A program made the translations under genes and the position numbers. DNA of 64,000 nucleotides from positions 124,001 to 188,000 of the forward strand of contig JAGGNK010006670.1 of the NCBI GenBank assembly GCA_017590115.1, given 5' to 3'. The stretch comes from Montifringilla adamsi. Lineage: Eukaryota; Chordata; Aves; Passeriformes; Passeridae. Below the pieces are notes generated by a model, which worked only from the letters and a program-made list of their open reading frames with translations, had not been told where the DNA came from and made no database searches. Positions 23,323-37,100 of the stretch are shown in pieces. Within the stretch, counting starts at the first letter, position 1. Each line of letters opens with the position of its first letter.

Positions 23323-26300
23323 GAAAAATTCCTAAGGAAAATAAAAAAATATTGTTAAGGAGCAGATGAAAAAAGGAAGAAGATGAAAAGCTGATTTCCA
23401 TCTTTTTAAAATCATTTAAAAATTTGTCCTAAGACAATATAGGCATGGATTCAGAAAACTGGAACATTGATGTAACCAAATAAATACTTATTTTGCAATT
23501 ATTATCTCACAGGTAATGTTTTTAGAGCTCAGCCTGATTACACACACCATCTGTCTTCTAACATAATATGGAAATATTCTCTCTAATCATATCAGTCAGG
23601 TTAACTGAATTCAAGATATAGGTTATATCATTATCTTAGATATTATCCAATTTGGTAGTCATGGTATAGAACTGTATCCAATACCAATTTAGAGAAATTT
23701 TACCAGGATGCACCTGGAGTGTTTTGATTTATCTAAGTGTCCTGAGGTACTCCTGGTATTCAGCAGTTCTGCTTTGGTTCTGCAGCAAGAATGGCAAGGC
23801 AATTCTTACATTCAAATTATATCCACTGCAATATACTTCAAAACTTTGCAATAAGATTTTGCCTTATGTTTGGATTGCTAGTTATGCAGCAGTTTCAGCT
23901 GCAAATATCTGTCGTTGTGCTGATGCACCAGGGCATGAGTTAAGGAGTGAGCTAGTATGGGAGAAATGGAGATTATTACTTGAATAACTCCAGTGCTTTC
24001 AGTTCTGTGCATAAAAAAATTGAGTTTGGCTGCTCTGGTTTGGCAAACTTGTAACTCAGACTGATATCATGTGTGGAGCTGAGTTTGTGTATCTGTATGC
24101 AGGACTGCATACAAGAACATGCTTGAATTTTACTGTCAACCTTCCAATCTCTATTTCTTTCCTGAAGTCCTGTCAAAATTACCTGGTTCCCACGAATCAG
24201 CTCTGGGACTATAAACTGTTACCTCTGGACCAAATCCATTTTGGGCTATTCCTCATGGGAGGTTTTTGTTTGGGCTTTTTTTTTTTACCTTCCAGGCACA
24301 GAAAACCCATATATTTCAAAACTGAATCACAATTTTTCTTTGGCATGCATATTTTATTTTGCAAACACATGTGGTTTTCATGCAGTTAATATTTTAACTT
24401 TAGAAAGCCTAAAATAAACACAACAAAAATCAAAATCCAAGTAAAGACCTTTAAAAATAAAGGGTATAATAGAAATATAAACTGACCCTCAGTTCTGTAA
24501 ATACAGAAGCATAACTGTGTTGACTTTGGGTTAGGTTCAGTTCAGAGAGGATAAATGAAATATTTATTTCAGCATGAACTGCAAGATTGAAGTTACTGCC
24601 AGTTATAAGTTAAGTCAGTCCTATGATAATCAAAATCATAATTGAAGAATATATTGTCATGAGAGCAATACATTATTCTTATATTAAAGAGGGAAATATG
24701 TTATTCTTGTATTGAAAAGGAAGCCTGCCCCTTTTCTCTTACTGTGATTAATGCTCCAAATTTTTATGTATTTAACTGTTCCAGTGTTATAATTCCTGGA
24801 CCTTTACAACAAAAACATGTCGGCTGCAACAAAATAAAATGAAAAAAAAAAAAAAGAATATACAATATTGCATTCAAAAAGAGAGTTACATTGTTTAAGT
24901 TATTTTTCAGCACTGTCTGATCAAGTATGTTTTACTAATACAGTCTTAAGTGTTGGGTTTAGTAGAGAGTTCTATATATAGTTCTGAAGTAGGTCAAAAG
25001 CTCCTTTGGATGTATGCATCCTAGCAAACCAACAATAAAAATTTGCACCATGATGCAGTTTCTGGGGAAAGCCACAGGTTTCACAAGTTCCTTGTCTGTG
25101 ATGGTGCTATGTGAACTTAAAAGTACAACAGCTGCACTGACAAAATCTATAAATAGCAGAGATTTGCCTGTCTTCTCTGGTAATTAAATTTCATAGGACT
25201 GCACTGGAAAAAAAAAAAACATATAGCTCATTTGGCACAACCCAGCATATCAAAGGCAAACTTCTCATCAAAAACACTTGTTGTTTTAAAAAGTCATTTC
25301 TGCTAAAAACAGGCTGAAAATCATTCTCTGTCAGTACAGTGGCACATCTCTATGTGATGTCGTTTTAATATTTATTATATAATATAAAGACCAATTCTTT
25401 ATTTGTGAAATCTTAAGAAAAACCTCATGATCAGAAAGCTGAGATTTAAGTTCTGCTTTTGATCCAGTTAGTAAATACAACAAATATTTTCCCACTGATT
25501 TTCAACAAGTTTCTGTACTGCAAACAGTTCTGTTGTATCTAATTGACATGGTTTTAAAGGATATGAAATAGACTGTTTGTGAATATCACCTGAAGTTAAA
25601 TCAGAGATTTCAAACAACCTTTTATTTCCCTATGATATTGCTCCTTCTACAAAGAGATGTTTAACAGACAAGATCTCAGTCTTTTCTCTTTTTCCTTTCA
25701 TCAGTATATTTCTCAAAGCTTTTGTCAGTCTTGGTTTTTTTTCTATTTCCATTATATCTTTCTCATTTACTTTAGTTCTTTTCTCTTGTTATCTTAAAAT
25801 TTTTCCATCTAAAAAATCAAATTACACAACATCTGCTTCTTAAGACTTTGTAAGATCACAGTGGTCTCTGTCAGCCATTCGTTTCTTAAAAATCCTAGAT
25901 TAACCTTTTGCAGATATGTTGCCTCTGAAACATATCGGCAAGACATCCTGTTGGGTTCTGCGCAGGCTGCTCTTTGCTCAAATTGGACACATGTAAGTCT
26001 TGTCTTAGGTCACAAATTGAAATTACACCAGTACTGTCTTCACATTTTCCCAATGCTAAATATAATGGCATTACTCCATAATTTATTACTATTAACATAG
26101 TAGTATTTCTGTTGGAAATACCCTTAAGTAGAAGACAGTTGGAAAGAAGACAACCTTGCATCCAGAAGCAGCACAAGCCCATGTACAAGACACAGGTGGT
26201 CTCGTTTCATGGGGTAGTGCCAACACTTAGTTTTGGCGTGAATCTGCATAAAATCTTAGAATTGCTTCTCTTTAAGGAAATGTTTGATGGGTTTGTAACA

Positions 26301-26349
26301 CCTCTCTGCCACACATATCCCAGGATACTGAAGACACTCCTAAGATGCT
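23323..26349. other. No recognised gene; AT-rich DNA
   Basis: Contains short A runs (about 24841-24854 and 25208-25219). Open frames reach 106 codons with no recognisable domain. Confidence 0.4.
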
Positions 26350-26440
26350 GAGATACTCCCTGTGCTCTAGTTAACCTCATCTTTAACTAGAGATGATAAG
26401 TCTGTTTTCATACCCTCTGTTTCACAGTTGTTGCTATGCC
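26350..26440 (+). mobile_element. Possible second MIR-like fragment
   Basis: 'agatactccctgtgctcta', 'gttaacctcatctttaacta', 'gagatgataag' and 'cacagttgttgctatgcc' run in the order of the MIR core (recalled: 'ctctctgtgcctcagtttcc', 'tcatctgtaaaatggggata', 'gggttgttgtgagg'). The match is weaker than at 2298-2455. The segment also contains a perfect 10 bp inverted repeat at 26365-26392. Confidence 0.4.
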
Positions 26441-27703
26441 TAGGTAGAACCAATCTTTTTTCGCTCCTTCAGTGGCTCAAGAAAGGCTTGGGAAATACTC
26501 ACATGAAAATCCAGACTTGTTTATGCAAAATGTTTCCAAGGAAACTGTGACTCCTTTGCGCCTCCTTCTCTGGAAAATTTATTCCTTTAGAGTACCAATG
26601 TGGTAGGTAGTGACCAGTGTGTAGCCTAAAACGCCCAGTCTTGTCAAGGAGGCAGTTACAGGTGAGAATGAGTACCTTGGAAAGAGAAGCAGTAACAAGG
26701 TAAAACATGCTGAGTTAGAGTGTGGCTTTGAAAACTGCTAAAGCACCATTATTAGTTCTGAGCCCAGGAAACTCTCATAAATGTGCGAGCAATCAAGAAT
26801 ACAACCTGACAAACCCTTAGGTATTAGCAACTGTGCTGTTTGTAATTTGACCAACGTTGTCTAAAATTCACTCTGCCATAGTAAAAATTACTGATCCAAA
26901 TTCAGAAACTAAGAAAGCCACCAAATTTTCTTCCTTTGTGGAAACAGCAGGTGAGCATTGCACTCCTTTTAATTCACTGAACCTAAGGTCGTCAATTCAC
27001 ATACTAAATAGAAAGGCTGTCTGATGGCTAACTTGAGCTTGACCACCAGACCACTTAAACTAGGTCCCTTAAACAGGGAATCACACATAGGTCATCCTTC
27101 TCCTACCATTACCATGGTTTTCAACCATGTTGCAAGCTGAACTCAGTACATTTGTAATAAACAGTTCCCCCCTCATTTTTATTATGCATTTTCTAATTCA
27201 CAGGTTGAATTCACAGGTTGAATGTCACTAGCTGTCATCAAATTCCTTTAAATTGAAGAACAATTCTTTTTCCTTGTTGAAATGTTCACATAATAAAAAT
27301 CACCAAGATAAGAATCCACAGATTTTTTTTTCCCAGAAATGTCTTAGATTGTAATAAATCCTTTTATTTCCAATACCCTGCAGCTTCTCCACAACTTGTT
27401 CCTCTTTTCCACACCTCCATTTAGCAAGTCTTCTTTGTGGGGATTTAGAAGCATCCCTTACAGCACACTCCATAAAACTTTCCATGAGAATCAAATTCTA
27501 GAAAAGGAATTTTGAGAAAGCATCAGGAATATGGTTGGCACATAGACGACTAGAATTTTTATGCCAGTTCTTTAAAATACTTTTCCTAATTTGACACCGG
27601 CTTATTTTTATGGGCATGAGTCCTAGCTGGAAATTAGCCAGCATTCAGTCCATGGAAAGCTTTATTTTTAAAGAAAGGAGAGGAGTGATCAGAAAGCTCA
27701 GCT
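26441..27703. other. No recognised gene
   Basis: AT-rich DNA. An exact 13 bp tandem duplication ('attcacaggttga' twice) sits at 27196-27221. Nothing else was recognised. Confidence 0.4.
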
Positions 27704-27843
27704 GTGAGATTAGTTCAGTTGGTTGGAGCATGGTGCTAACAACCCCAGGTTTGAGAGTTTGATCCCCACATGGTCCATTCACTTAAGAGCTGGACTCAAT
27801 GATCCATGTAGGTTTCTTCCACTTCAGAATAATCTTGGATTCC
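27704..27843 (+). mobile_element. tRNA-Ile-derived SINE with CR1-like tail (TguSINE1-like)
   Basis: Positions 27704-27777 align with a tRNA-Ile gene: an A-box-like 'ttagttcagttggttggagc', then 'atggtgctaac' at the anticodon arm and a B-box-like 'gagtttgatcc', closing with 'atggtcca'. The following 27778-27843 is a LINE-type tail: 'cttaagagctggactcaatg', 'atccatgtaggtttcttcca' and 'cagaataatcttggattc', resembling the CR1 3' end. This head-plus-tail structure is that of TguSINE1, described from zebra finch and other passerines. The tRNA part is too mutated to be a working tRNA: the anticodon triplet has changed and acceptor-stem bases do not pair. Target-site duplications were not identified. 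The head supplies an internal RNA polymerase III promoter in active relatives; the tail is the part recognised by CR1 reverse transcriptase. Confidence 0.85.
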
Positions 27844-29130
27844 TTTCTGTAATTTATTTTATCCTTCCCCCTATTGAAGCAACTGCCCTTCTACAGCTCC
27901 TGCTTCCTAGCTTATGCCAGAGACTCTGCAGAGAGCACCACCTCTAACCAAGACCCCAAATTTCTGCACTCAGGTCTTGCCTTACACCAGTTTTTAGAAG
28001 AATAGAAGAAACTATAATTTGAGATAGGGGATTTAAGCAGGGCATCTGGTTTGACTTGCATCTGGAAGGAACAACAGTTCAGCCAAAAAAAAAGTTAAAG
28101 CTCTTGTGATATAATTAAACACATCTGTGAGAAGAGATGTATTGAGTAATACGAAAGGTTCAGTAATATTGGGCTAGGAGGACTCTCAGGAAATGAGGCA
28201 GCTAGTCAAGACAGCCTTGAAGTCTGGAGAAGACAAATCTGTATGTACAGAATGCAGATTTCTTATATATACTTCAGTTGAATCACAGAAGTGAATGCAT
28301 GTGCCAAACAAAGTTAAAATGGATCCTTTGAAGAGTCAATGTAAAGATGCATGAACAATAGCCATTAGAAAAAAAAAAAAACCAAACCAAAATCTTGCAG
28401 AAATTGAACTTAGAAAGTATGAAGACCAAGAAATAATATTAAAAAATATTGTGTTTTTCTGGTATGCAAGTTTCTGCATAAGAACTTGCATGAGATCCTT
28501 TGGAATATTATTGAGTGGCAGTCAATATAAAATTGTCTAACTTACCTTTCTTGGAATCATTTTAAGCTTTCATTGAGTTTCTGCTAGAAAGCCAGATTGT
28601 CAAAAACAGTGGTTCCAAAGCTTTGTTACAAGAGGACCAGGATACAAAGGAAGATACCAGAGAGCATTTACAGAAATTACTCCTCTTAAAACTGAAAAAT
28701 TAAATTTCAGATACTGAGGATGGAAATAATTAAAGGAAAATATCCTATGGAGAAGTACTGAAAAGGTTATGGCTTTTACATCATCACAAACATGTTCTGG
28801 CACAAATCCTTTTAAAATATATGTTTAATGTGTAACAGTGGAGAACAGCTGAACAAGATGAAACAAACTAGAATGAAAAAATGTGCAAAGGGCTTCTATC
28901 ATTAAAATCCCATGATATTAAGAATGTTAAAGATCCTTCAATGAAGTTTGTTGGAGAACAACATGAACAATTCCTTCTGTCCCTCTGTAACAAATGGAAA
29001 GTTTTAAAATTTTTTCTGTAGCATTTAGGTTTATTTAACCAATCCAGTACAACTGACTGAATCACACTTTGTACCATACTTTGTCATTATGCTTTACCAA
29101 TACATCTCTAATATAATCCCATGAACTTTA

Positions 29131-29157
29131 GTTGGTTGGTTGGTTGGTTGGTTGGTT
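29131..29157. repeat. (GTTG)n microsatellite
   Basis: About six and a half perfect tetranucleotide repeats ending in a T-rich stretch. Confidence 0.95.
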
Positions 29158-32100
29158 TTGTTTTAAATAGTAGGATCCTGGACTAAGCACATCTTCATGT
29201 TGAAAGAACAATTCAAAACAGAGTATCTAGAAAAGTCTGAAAAAGTCACAGTTGCGGGGGGATAACCAGATTATATGTATAACTTTTATTTGGTCTCTTA
29301 TTGGACTCACATTTGTCCCTCACTACACTCTTTCTCATGAGAATTCAGACATCGCAGTTTGATTTGTTCTTTGTTTGTGCAAAAGAAGGCAAAGTATGGC
29401 TGGGAATGATGCTGCAGCAACACTGACTAGGATCTCTGAATGCTTTAATGTGATGCCCAGAAGAACTTACTTCTGGGAACATCAGGCAGAGAAATAAAAA
29501 ACATGAGTGATTAAAGCACATTTCCTCTTTGGAAAGTTATTGTATAAACATGGAAGTTCTTTATCCAACAGATGTGTAAACTTTGTGTCTTTTGAGCCAT
29601 TATATCTGCTTATCTAAAAAATATGATTTATTATATTTTATTCCCATGAAACAGAGCAATCTGTGGTATACACAAAGTTAGAAATAAGTTAATCTTGACT
29701 TACATATGATTAAAATAATTTTTAACTGAGGGAAAACTCTGAAATATTCACTACATACACATACTACATTCTAAGTATGTAAGCAGTCACAGGGAAATCA
29801 TTGTGTAAGTATACATTAAGCAGTGATCAGGAAAACATTCAAATATCATAAAAGAGGTTACTGATCTCTGCTGAAGTAGATAAAGTAATAGCTTTGGAAT
29901 GCAGAACAGTTAAAACAACAGTCTAACATGAGAAACACTTATACTGCAATTAGAAAAGAGACTGCTTCCTAACAAAATAAACTGAATAAATCTGAAGAGG
30001 AAGACAATAAGCATAAAAATTTGCAATACCATCTTTTAGATTGTGAACAAACTTGCAGGTGACCAAATTTCCAGCAATGCTTTTTTTCTGTTCACTAACG
30101 TCATCATTTTTTACCTTTTCACTATTACATATATTGATGGACTGACTATTTTACATCCTCCTCACAAAGTATCAAAATTAGAAATGGAGGAGATTGAAAA
30201 CAGCTAACACACCAAACTGAAAACATTGAATAGGTCAAAGTCACAGACTTTGCCGTAATCCTTTCTGGAATATATGCAGAGGCAGAGCAGTCCATGTTTC
30301 ATTTCTGTGCTAATCATTGTAAAAATTCAGTGAAATGTCAGTCTGTGAACAGATTCACACAGCAAAATCGCTTTGTAAAAAATTGAAAGGAAAAATTCAA
30401 TCCATATTTACAGAATTTACAGTACACTTAAAATTTACTAATTCTTTAGTCTATCTATGCACAAAATGACAGGAATGGGCTATTAAAACCAAAACAGACT
30501 GAAATTGATAATTTTCTTGTGCACCTTCCAAAGAACTGTCAAAGCCTTCAGACAGAAACCTCTTCTTATTGGGAATACTGAACCCTTGGCTACTCATCCT
30601 AATTAAAATGTAATTAGATAAGTGTAATTAGGTAATAATACCACTCAAAACACTTAGTCTGTTTTCCACAATTGAATCCACAGTTGAGCTTACTATGGCA
30701 TAAAATTCTGAACTCAGATCTCCTGACACTAATTGCATCTTCACCCCAATTTAATCTAACATGTAGGCAGAAGCCTCGAGCAGCCAGGAATATTTATGGT
30801 ATGAACTATGAGAGAGGTCTGGGAAGAACATCCATGACCCATGTGGTAGATATGCAGCAAAGGTAATGTAAATGTTGACTGCTACGAGGAGTATCTACTT
30901 CATAGAAACAAATCTGGTTATTTCAAGGAAAGATGAAATAACCCATGTAGTCCTTGAGGATTCCTGTCACATAATTTTAGCCATCTGAAAGACAGATATA
31001 TCTTTTAAGGTAGTCTTTTTCACTGCCTCTGTAGTCAACAAAAAGAGGTAGGAGAGCAAATAATCATTTATCTCACACAAGTGTACATTTTAAAACAAAT
31101 GGAAGGAGCTGCTTTCTTCCTCAACCTGGACTACCAAGAAAAGTTGGCAAAAATGCATTTTTCCTAGATCTGAGCTTCTAAGATCAGTAAAGTGACATGG
31201 AACCTGCCTCTGCTGCAGAAAATATCTCCAACTACTACCTCACCATCAGCTTTTCATGTCTAAGGCAATAAGTAGAAAACACTGGACAGACTAAATCAAT
31301 CATGTGACATCTGTCACCTCATCAGAGTTTCAGGTTCCCTGAAGAGACCCTCAGAAGTCCATCTCAAAACAGTGGAACTACTCCACCCTTCCCAGGCCAG
31401 TCACATCACTGCCTGACCTGAGTTGCAGTCTGATATACCTGGAGCAAGCCTCAGGGCCGAAGGAACACCTATGTGTGTGTGCATGCACACACAATCACAC
31501 CACTGTCTGTTTGCAAACATCTGCAGTAAAAGTGCCCAAGACCTCAAGCAGGCAGCTCTGGTTAACACTGGCACCATCCAAAAAACGCTGCAGTCAGAAG
31601 AAGCTGCCAAGAGCTCCATGGTCAAAAATTCCTTCAGGGTAACCTGCTACCTTCCCTGTTTTCTTAGTGTGTGCAACTTTTAATGTTGTGCATGCCTAGG
31701 GAAAAGCACCTTGATGATAAACAGCCATTCCAGTTTAATATATGCAAAACTAGGGTGCTGGTGCCATTCAGACAGGCTACAAAGAGCTGCTTGGACAAAT
31801 GAACTCATCTCCCAGCCAGAATAAATGCAGTCTCCTTTATATTGTGTCATTCAGTTTCTGTGAAGCCTTCAGAGCCTGATGAATTTATTAGTAATTCCAG
31901 TTATTAATGTGTGGTTGGCAGTGTGGGATCATGGTTTCCTTCTCCTAACTGCAAGTGCTTTTTCCCACTCCTTTATCATCTCACACACCCCAGCCTGCTT
32001 CTGTGGACCAGTTCAAGGTTTGGCACTTATGCCAACATTTGAAAGGGATAAGCACCCACCTACCACAATTACATCATGATCTGTAATGATAAATGGACTC

Positions 32101-33137
32101 CTATAGGAAAATGCACATTAAAAAAAAAAACCCAAAAACATAAAAAGTCTACCCCAACAGGACAATCATGCTTATCTCAGCAAAAGCATCCTGCTCAAGA
32201 TGTTGTAAAATTTAAGTCAATTACGTAATGAGATATTAGAGGAGAGGAGAAAAATGAAAAACAGGGTTTTGTTTGTGATTCTGATTTCATGTGACTAATG
32301 TTCAAAGGTCAAGAACTAGAACTGAAAATGGCTGGGTACCAAGAAAATATATCTTTGTACTTTTTGCCTTCTCCAGGGTGTCAAACAATATATTCACCTT
32401 AGCTGGCTGGTTTTTATCATTCCTTGAAAATGCAATCATACACAAAAGTATATTGATAGCAAGCATGCTGCTGACTAATTAAATTTAGAAATTGTTAGAA
32501 ATACTTGACATTAAAAGATTTAAATTAATTTTTTGAATCCTAATGAGTACATTTTTTAATTTAGCATTGTGTGTGTATTTCTCTTGAGGATCTACTGAGG
32601 ATAGAGAGCATTATAAAAATAATTGGCTTTAAACCCTGGTAGATTAATGTTTTGTCATGATTTACACTCTCTGTTTTGTATTCAGCTCTAAAGTTGTTTT
32701 CCCTCTCTGAATCATGTATTGATAATTCAAATGTAAGGTTCTAACTGTTATAATAATGAAAGCAATATAAGTTAATCACCACATTAATGTCTTTTTTTCA
32801 AATAATCACTTTATCACATGCCTGAACAATCTTTTGGTTAAAATTACAACATTTTCAAGAAAGACAATAACCTAAAACATATCCTGAAAGAATAGACAGA
32901 CATATTCTTCTGTGACCAATGGAAAGGTGGATAAAAATTATGAAACTCTATTAAACTTCGTGGTACGTTATTATTTTGTCTGAATGCTTTTTCTGAAATA
33001 TTTTTAAACATTAAATATTTATGCTTTAAAGTTTTTCAGAAAATCACCACCAAGAAGATTTTAAATTACCATGCATTTATCTTTCATTCAAGTAAGAAAT
33101 AAATCATAAAAAATTATGCAAAATCTTTTACTAGTTT

Positions 33138-33159
33138 AAAAAAAAAAAAAAAAAAAAAA
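33138..33159. repeat. Poly(A) run, 22 nt
   Basis: Uninterrupted A homopolymer with no recognisable retroposon upstream. Confidence 0.95.
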
Positions 33160-34026
33160 CCACCAGTCAATTTTCCATCAGTCATACCTAAGAGCCTCTT
33201 AGGTCTTCCTCTTTGAAGAAATACATTAAAGGGGGTCAGAGGTTTCCCAAATAAATTGGTTGGTAAGCAATATCAATGGTGCCCTAGATTGACCCCATCT
33301 ATAATTGTTTGCATATCACTGCAGTAAAAGCAACAACGTGTTTAATCTCTGTGTGTTTATTTTGATCTATATATGGACCTTAAAGGTCAATGTGATTTAC
33401 TCACATTTACTGTTGGTTATTAAAAATGCTGAATAAAGTGATGGAAAGGTGTTAGAAGGCATTTGCAATTAGGAAAGAAAATGACAGTCTGCATGGAACT
33501 GCTTACTCACAGTTTTATCACAAGGGTGTTTGGGGCTTTTTCTACTCTATTTTCACAAAGCTTTATAACTCACAGCTTGAGAGAAATATATCAAAGCATT
33601 TTTTGCCTTCAGTACATGGGTGGCAGGACTAGTCTTTCCTCCCTGGATCTTACATGGTCATGACTATTATAAAATTATGGGAATAGAGAACATAAGGAAT
33701 ACAATATTTTGCACTGTCCTGGTTTTGGCTTTGGTTTGGGTTTTTTTCGTGGGAATTTAAATTACATTGTTAAAATTATTGGACTCTTAACAAAACTGAG
33801 GAGGAGTATCAGAGTACTCCCTAAACATCAACCCACTGAAGCAAAAAAATTTCTTATTCACTTCAAGAATAATTCACTTCACTTCATTTTGGTTTTCTCT
33901 GTACACTGAAAAGATTTCTGAGTCACAAAACCTAGCATTCAATCAGAGGGAAATTGCTCAGCTTTCAAATTTAAAGTTGATTCTACTTTACTATTCTGTC
34001 TTAGTATTTTATTCCATTAGGAATTT

Positions 34027-34165
34027 CTACATGAAATTAAAGTAAGAAAAGAAATGAAAAGTAGAAGAAAGAAGTCATAACAGAAAGCATGAAGGAACAA
34101 AGAATATGAAGACAGAAGAAAAAAAAAAAAAAACACAGAAAGGAAAAAGACCAAAAGCAGCAAAC
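34027..34165. repeat. Purine-rich (GA/A) tract
   Basis: About 140 bp almost free of pyrimidine runs, with repeated GAAGAA, GAAAG and A-rich words, including 16 consecutive As near 34118-34133. It is low-complexity sequence. The complementary minus-strand frame rich in Phe, Cys and Leu is an artefact of this bias. Confidence 0.75.
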
Positions 34166-37100
34166 AAAAGTAGGAGGAAAACAACAAGACTTCAATTCAA
34201 TATAACCCATAAGCAAGTCTCTAACTTTAAACACAGGAATACAGGAGCAGAAATCAAAGTCCCATTCAAAACTTTGAACTAACTATACCCCAAATGGAGC
34301 GTCTTGCTGAACCGGCTCCTCTGAGAGCAACAGATAGTGGGAAGGACTGATCTGAGAAAACATTTTTCCAGCTTACGAGCTTTGACCAAATCCACTTGCA
34401 GCATCAAATCTGGAGATACAATTTTTAAATTAAGAAGTTGCAGCTTTTCAAAATAGATTAATGCCCGATTATAAAAAAGCAGTGCTTAGGGAACGTGATC
34501 AACATTTCTTGTCCTAAATCCAGAAGTTTCTCAAGAGCAGTGGCAATAGTCATTATTTTTAGAGATTAGGCTGAATCATTCATGTAAGTAATACATAAGT
34601 GGTCACTAATTTTCATCTGAATTGTGACAGAACTGAGAACTCTATGAAAACATAATTTTACTGAGCTTTTTTTTCCGCCACAACCACCTAAACAAGGTCC
34701 TTCACTTGGGACTTTATGATTCAGAAACAAAATCAGCTGATTTACTGAACCCAGTCAGAATGGCTCCTGACAGAAAAATTGGATATAAAATCCCTGTTTT
34801 GCAGCTGTTCCACAAACATTGTATTTTGCATTCAGGATCTCAGGATCATACCCTGAAGAAGTGACAGGAAGACCTGGAGCAATCCCATCATCCTAAGGCT
34901 TACATTTTATTTACAGCTGAGGATAGTCCGAGTAGGAGTTATTCTCTATCATTCCCTGGTTAATTTCCTGCATACAAAAGCTCTGGTAAGCTCCTAAGAA
35001 AGTTCCTCCTGCCTACCTCCTTACTAGAGCCCTAGGATAGCAAAACATTCAGTTCACCTTTAAAGAATACTAAGAGGTCTCAAATATATGCTGAGGTGCT
35101 CTGCAGAATCAGGACTTGAAGCTGGAGCTTTTCATGGAGTCAAGAGATTTCCTGCCCTCAATCCATGTTGTTGAATGCCCAGTACTGCGAATCAGCTTAG
35201 CTGATTTCATCACACTAATTTCATCACACAGTCAAGTTGTAATTTTTCTGTTTGTTACTTTACAGGGGGAGTTTGTCTAGCACGTCTACTCAGTCATCTC
35301 TCTTGATATATCTCCTATTTCCTGAACACCATGAGCTACTGAGCAGTTGCTCTGAGAAGTTGTATCTCCCCAGGGTGCAACAGCATTGTAAAATGCCAGA
35401 GAGTTGCTGGAATCAGATGCAGCCCCCCTAGCTAGAACACAAGCCTCACAGGGAGCCAGGTGAAAAACTCCTTGCTACCATCACTGTAAGCAATTCCTGC
35501 CTTTCATCGTCATTTCCCCAGGGGAAAAGGCAGCCTGGACAATCTGATGGATGTTTAGGTACCCCAGGCCCGATGCCCAGGAGCACACACAGGAGTTCTT
35601 TGCTGCAATCGTAGACTCGGAGCAGAGAGCAGATGAGGAATGGAGCAAAAGCAGTGCCCTTTGCATGTCACATTTCTGTACCCTCCTGCTTCTTTCAGGC
35701 CACATTATCAAATACACTTAGACATTTGCAAGTGGATTTTTAGATAGAACTAGGATAACCACTGATTTATCTGAGAGTCTCTTGAACAGATTTGATTACT
35801 ATCAGGACAATAACATACCTGAGAACAATTATTCATGAAAATGCATGTTTGGTTTTGACTAAAAATTAAGATTGTCACATCCGGTTTACTTTCTTACTTG
35901 CCAAGTCAACAGGTAATAAAGGGACCCAATTAATAATACAAAACTGCAAGTTATACCAAATCAGTTTCAACCAATTAATATTCAACTTTTTGCTTCATGC
36001 ACCTTCTAGCAGCCTGAACCCAAACTTTTCCTGGAAAACAAAAATAACAAATATTTGAAAGCAGGCAATTATCTTTTAGTAAGACATTTCTTATCTTACA
36101 AAAATGCACTTGATATGGTTTTAAAAATAAATTAATTTAAAGAAACACATTAATTCTAAGGGAAATATTTCATCCAAATTATGACCTTGTAGCAAAGCTT
36201 AATTTGGTTGTTTATATGTGTCTGGGTAACTAAATGCTTTCTTTGCTTTCAGATTGTCCCATTTTGAAATACTAGGTATATAATTGCTAAGTGTACTTTC
36301 CTATTTACAGAAAAATGCCACTAAATTTTTCCTGTCCATCTATAAGCTTTTGGCAAGAGTTGATACAACTGTGGTATACGTTGATTAATGGAAGGCAAGT
36401 AAAGGAGTAATCAATCAAACCACATAAGAAAGTAAGAATAAAAAATGATGTAAAATTGACAAGAATAGTCTAAACTCCTTGTGCTTTGGCACCACTGAAA
36501 ACTGACCAGAGAAGAAGGCTAAAAAGTTCATGAATGTGCTCCAATTAATCTGCACGCACACTGCAATGCTCTTTACTTTGGTTCATTTAAATCTGAAATT
36601 CCCTTCCCTGTTGATGTCAGCTAGTTAGCCAAGATGGTGCATTACTGTTATGATCACTGCAGCGCATATAATTTAGATTTATCTCTTTAGGGACTCAGCT
36701 CCACCCCCTGCTAGCTAATATGCTCACCATGTTTAATGATGCAAAAAATTTCCCTGAGTACAGGTTATTTATCTTTATCAGGGGCTGCTTTCGGCTGGCT
36801 GTCAGTTATCAGCCAGAATATTTGTTCCTAAATGGTTTGTACTCATCCATATTCCAGGACAATTCTGAGGCCCATATTATCACTGATGTTTGCAATAAAA
36901 GTGTTTCAGTTCTTCAGATACACCTTAGTAATACTGATTTATGAGTCTGGACTGGCTGTATTTCTGATGCGGTGATATGAACCCTGAAATATCTATAACT
37001 GTCATGGAAGTGAAATATCTATCTAAAATCTGAGAAACAAAACCCACTTGTATGGGTCTTGAAGAAATATGAGGAATGAAGATATTTCTTTGAATATATT

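Noticed and set aside
27704..27777. Functional tRNA-Ile gene
   Set aside because: Mutations in stems and anticodon, and a LINE-type tail directly attached, show a SINE head rather than a tRNA gene.
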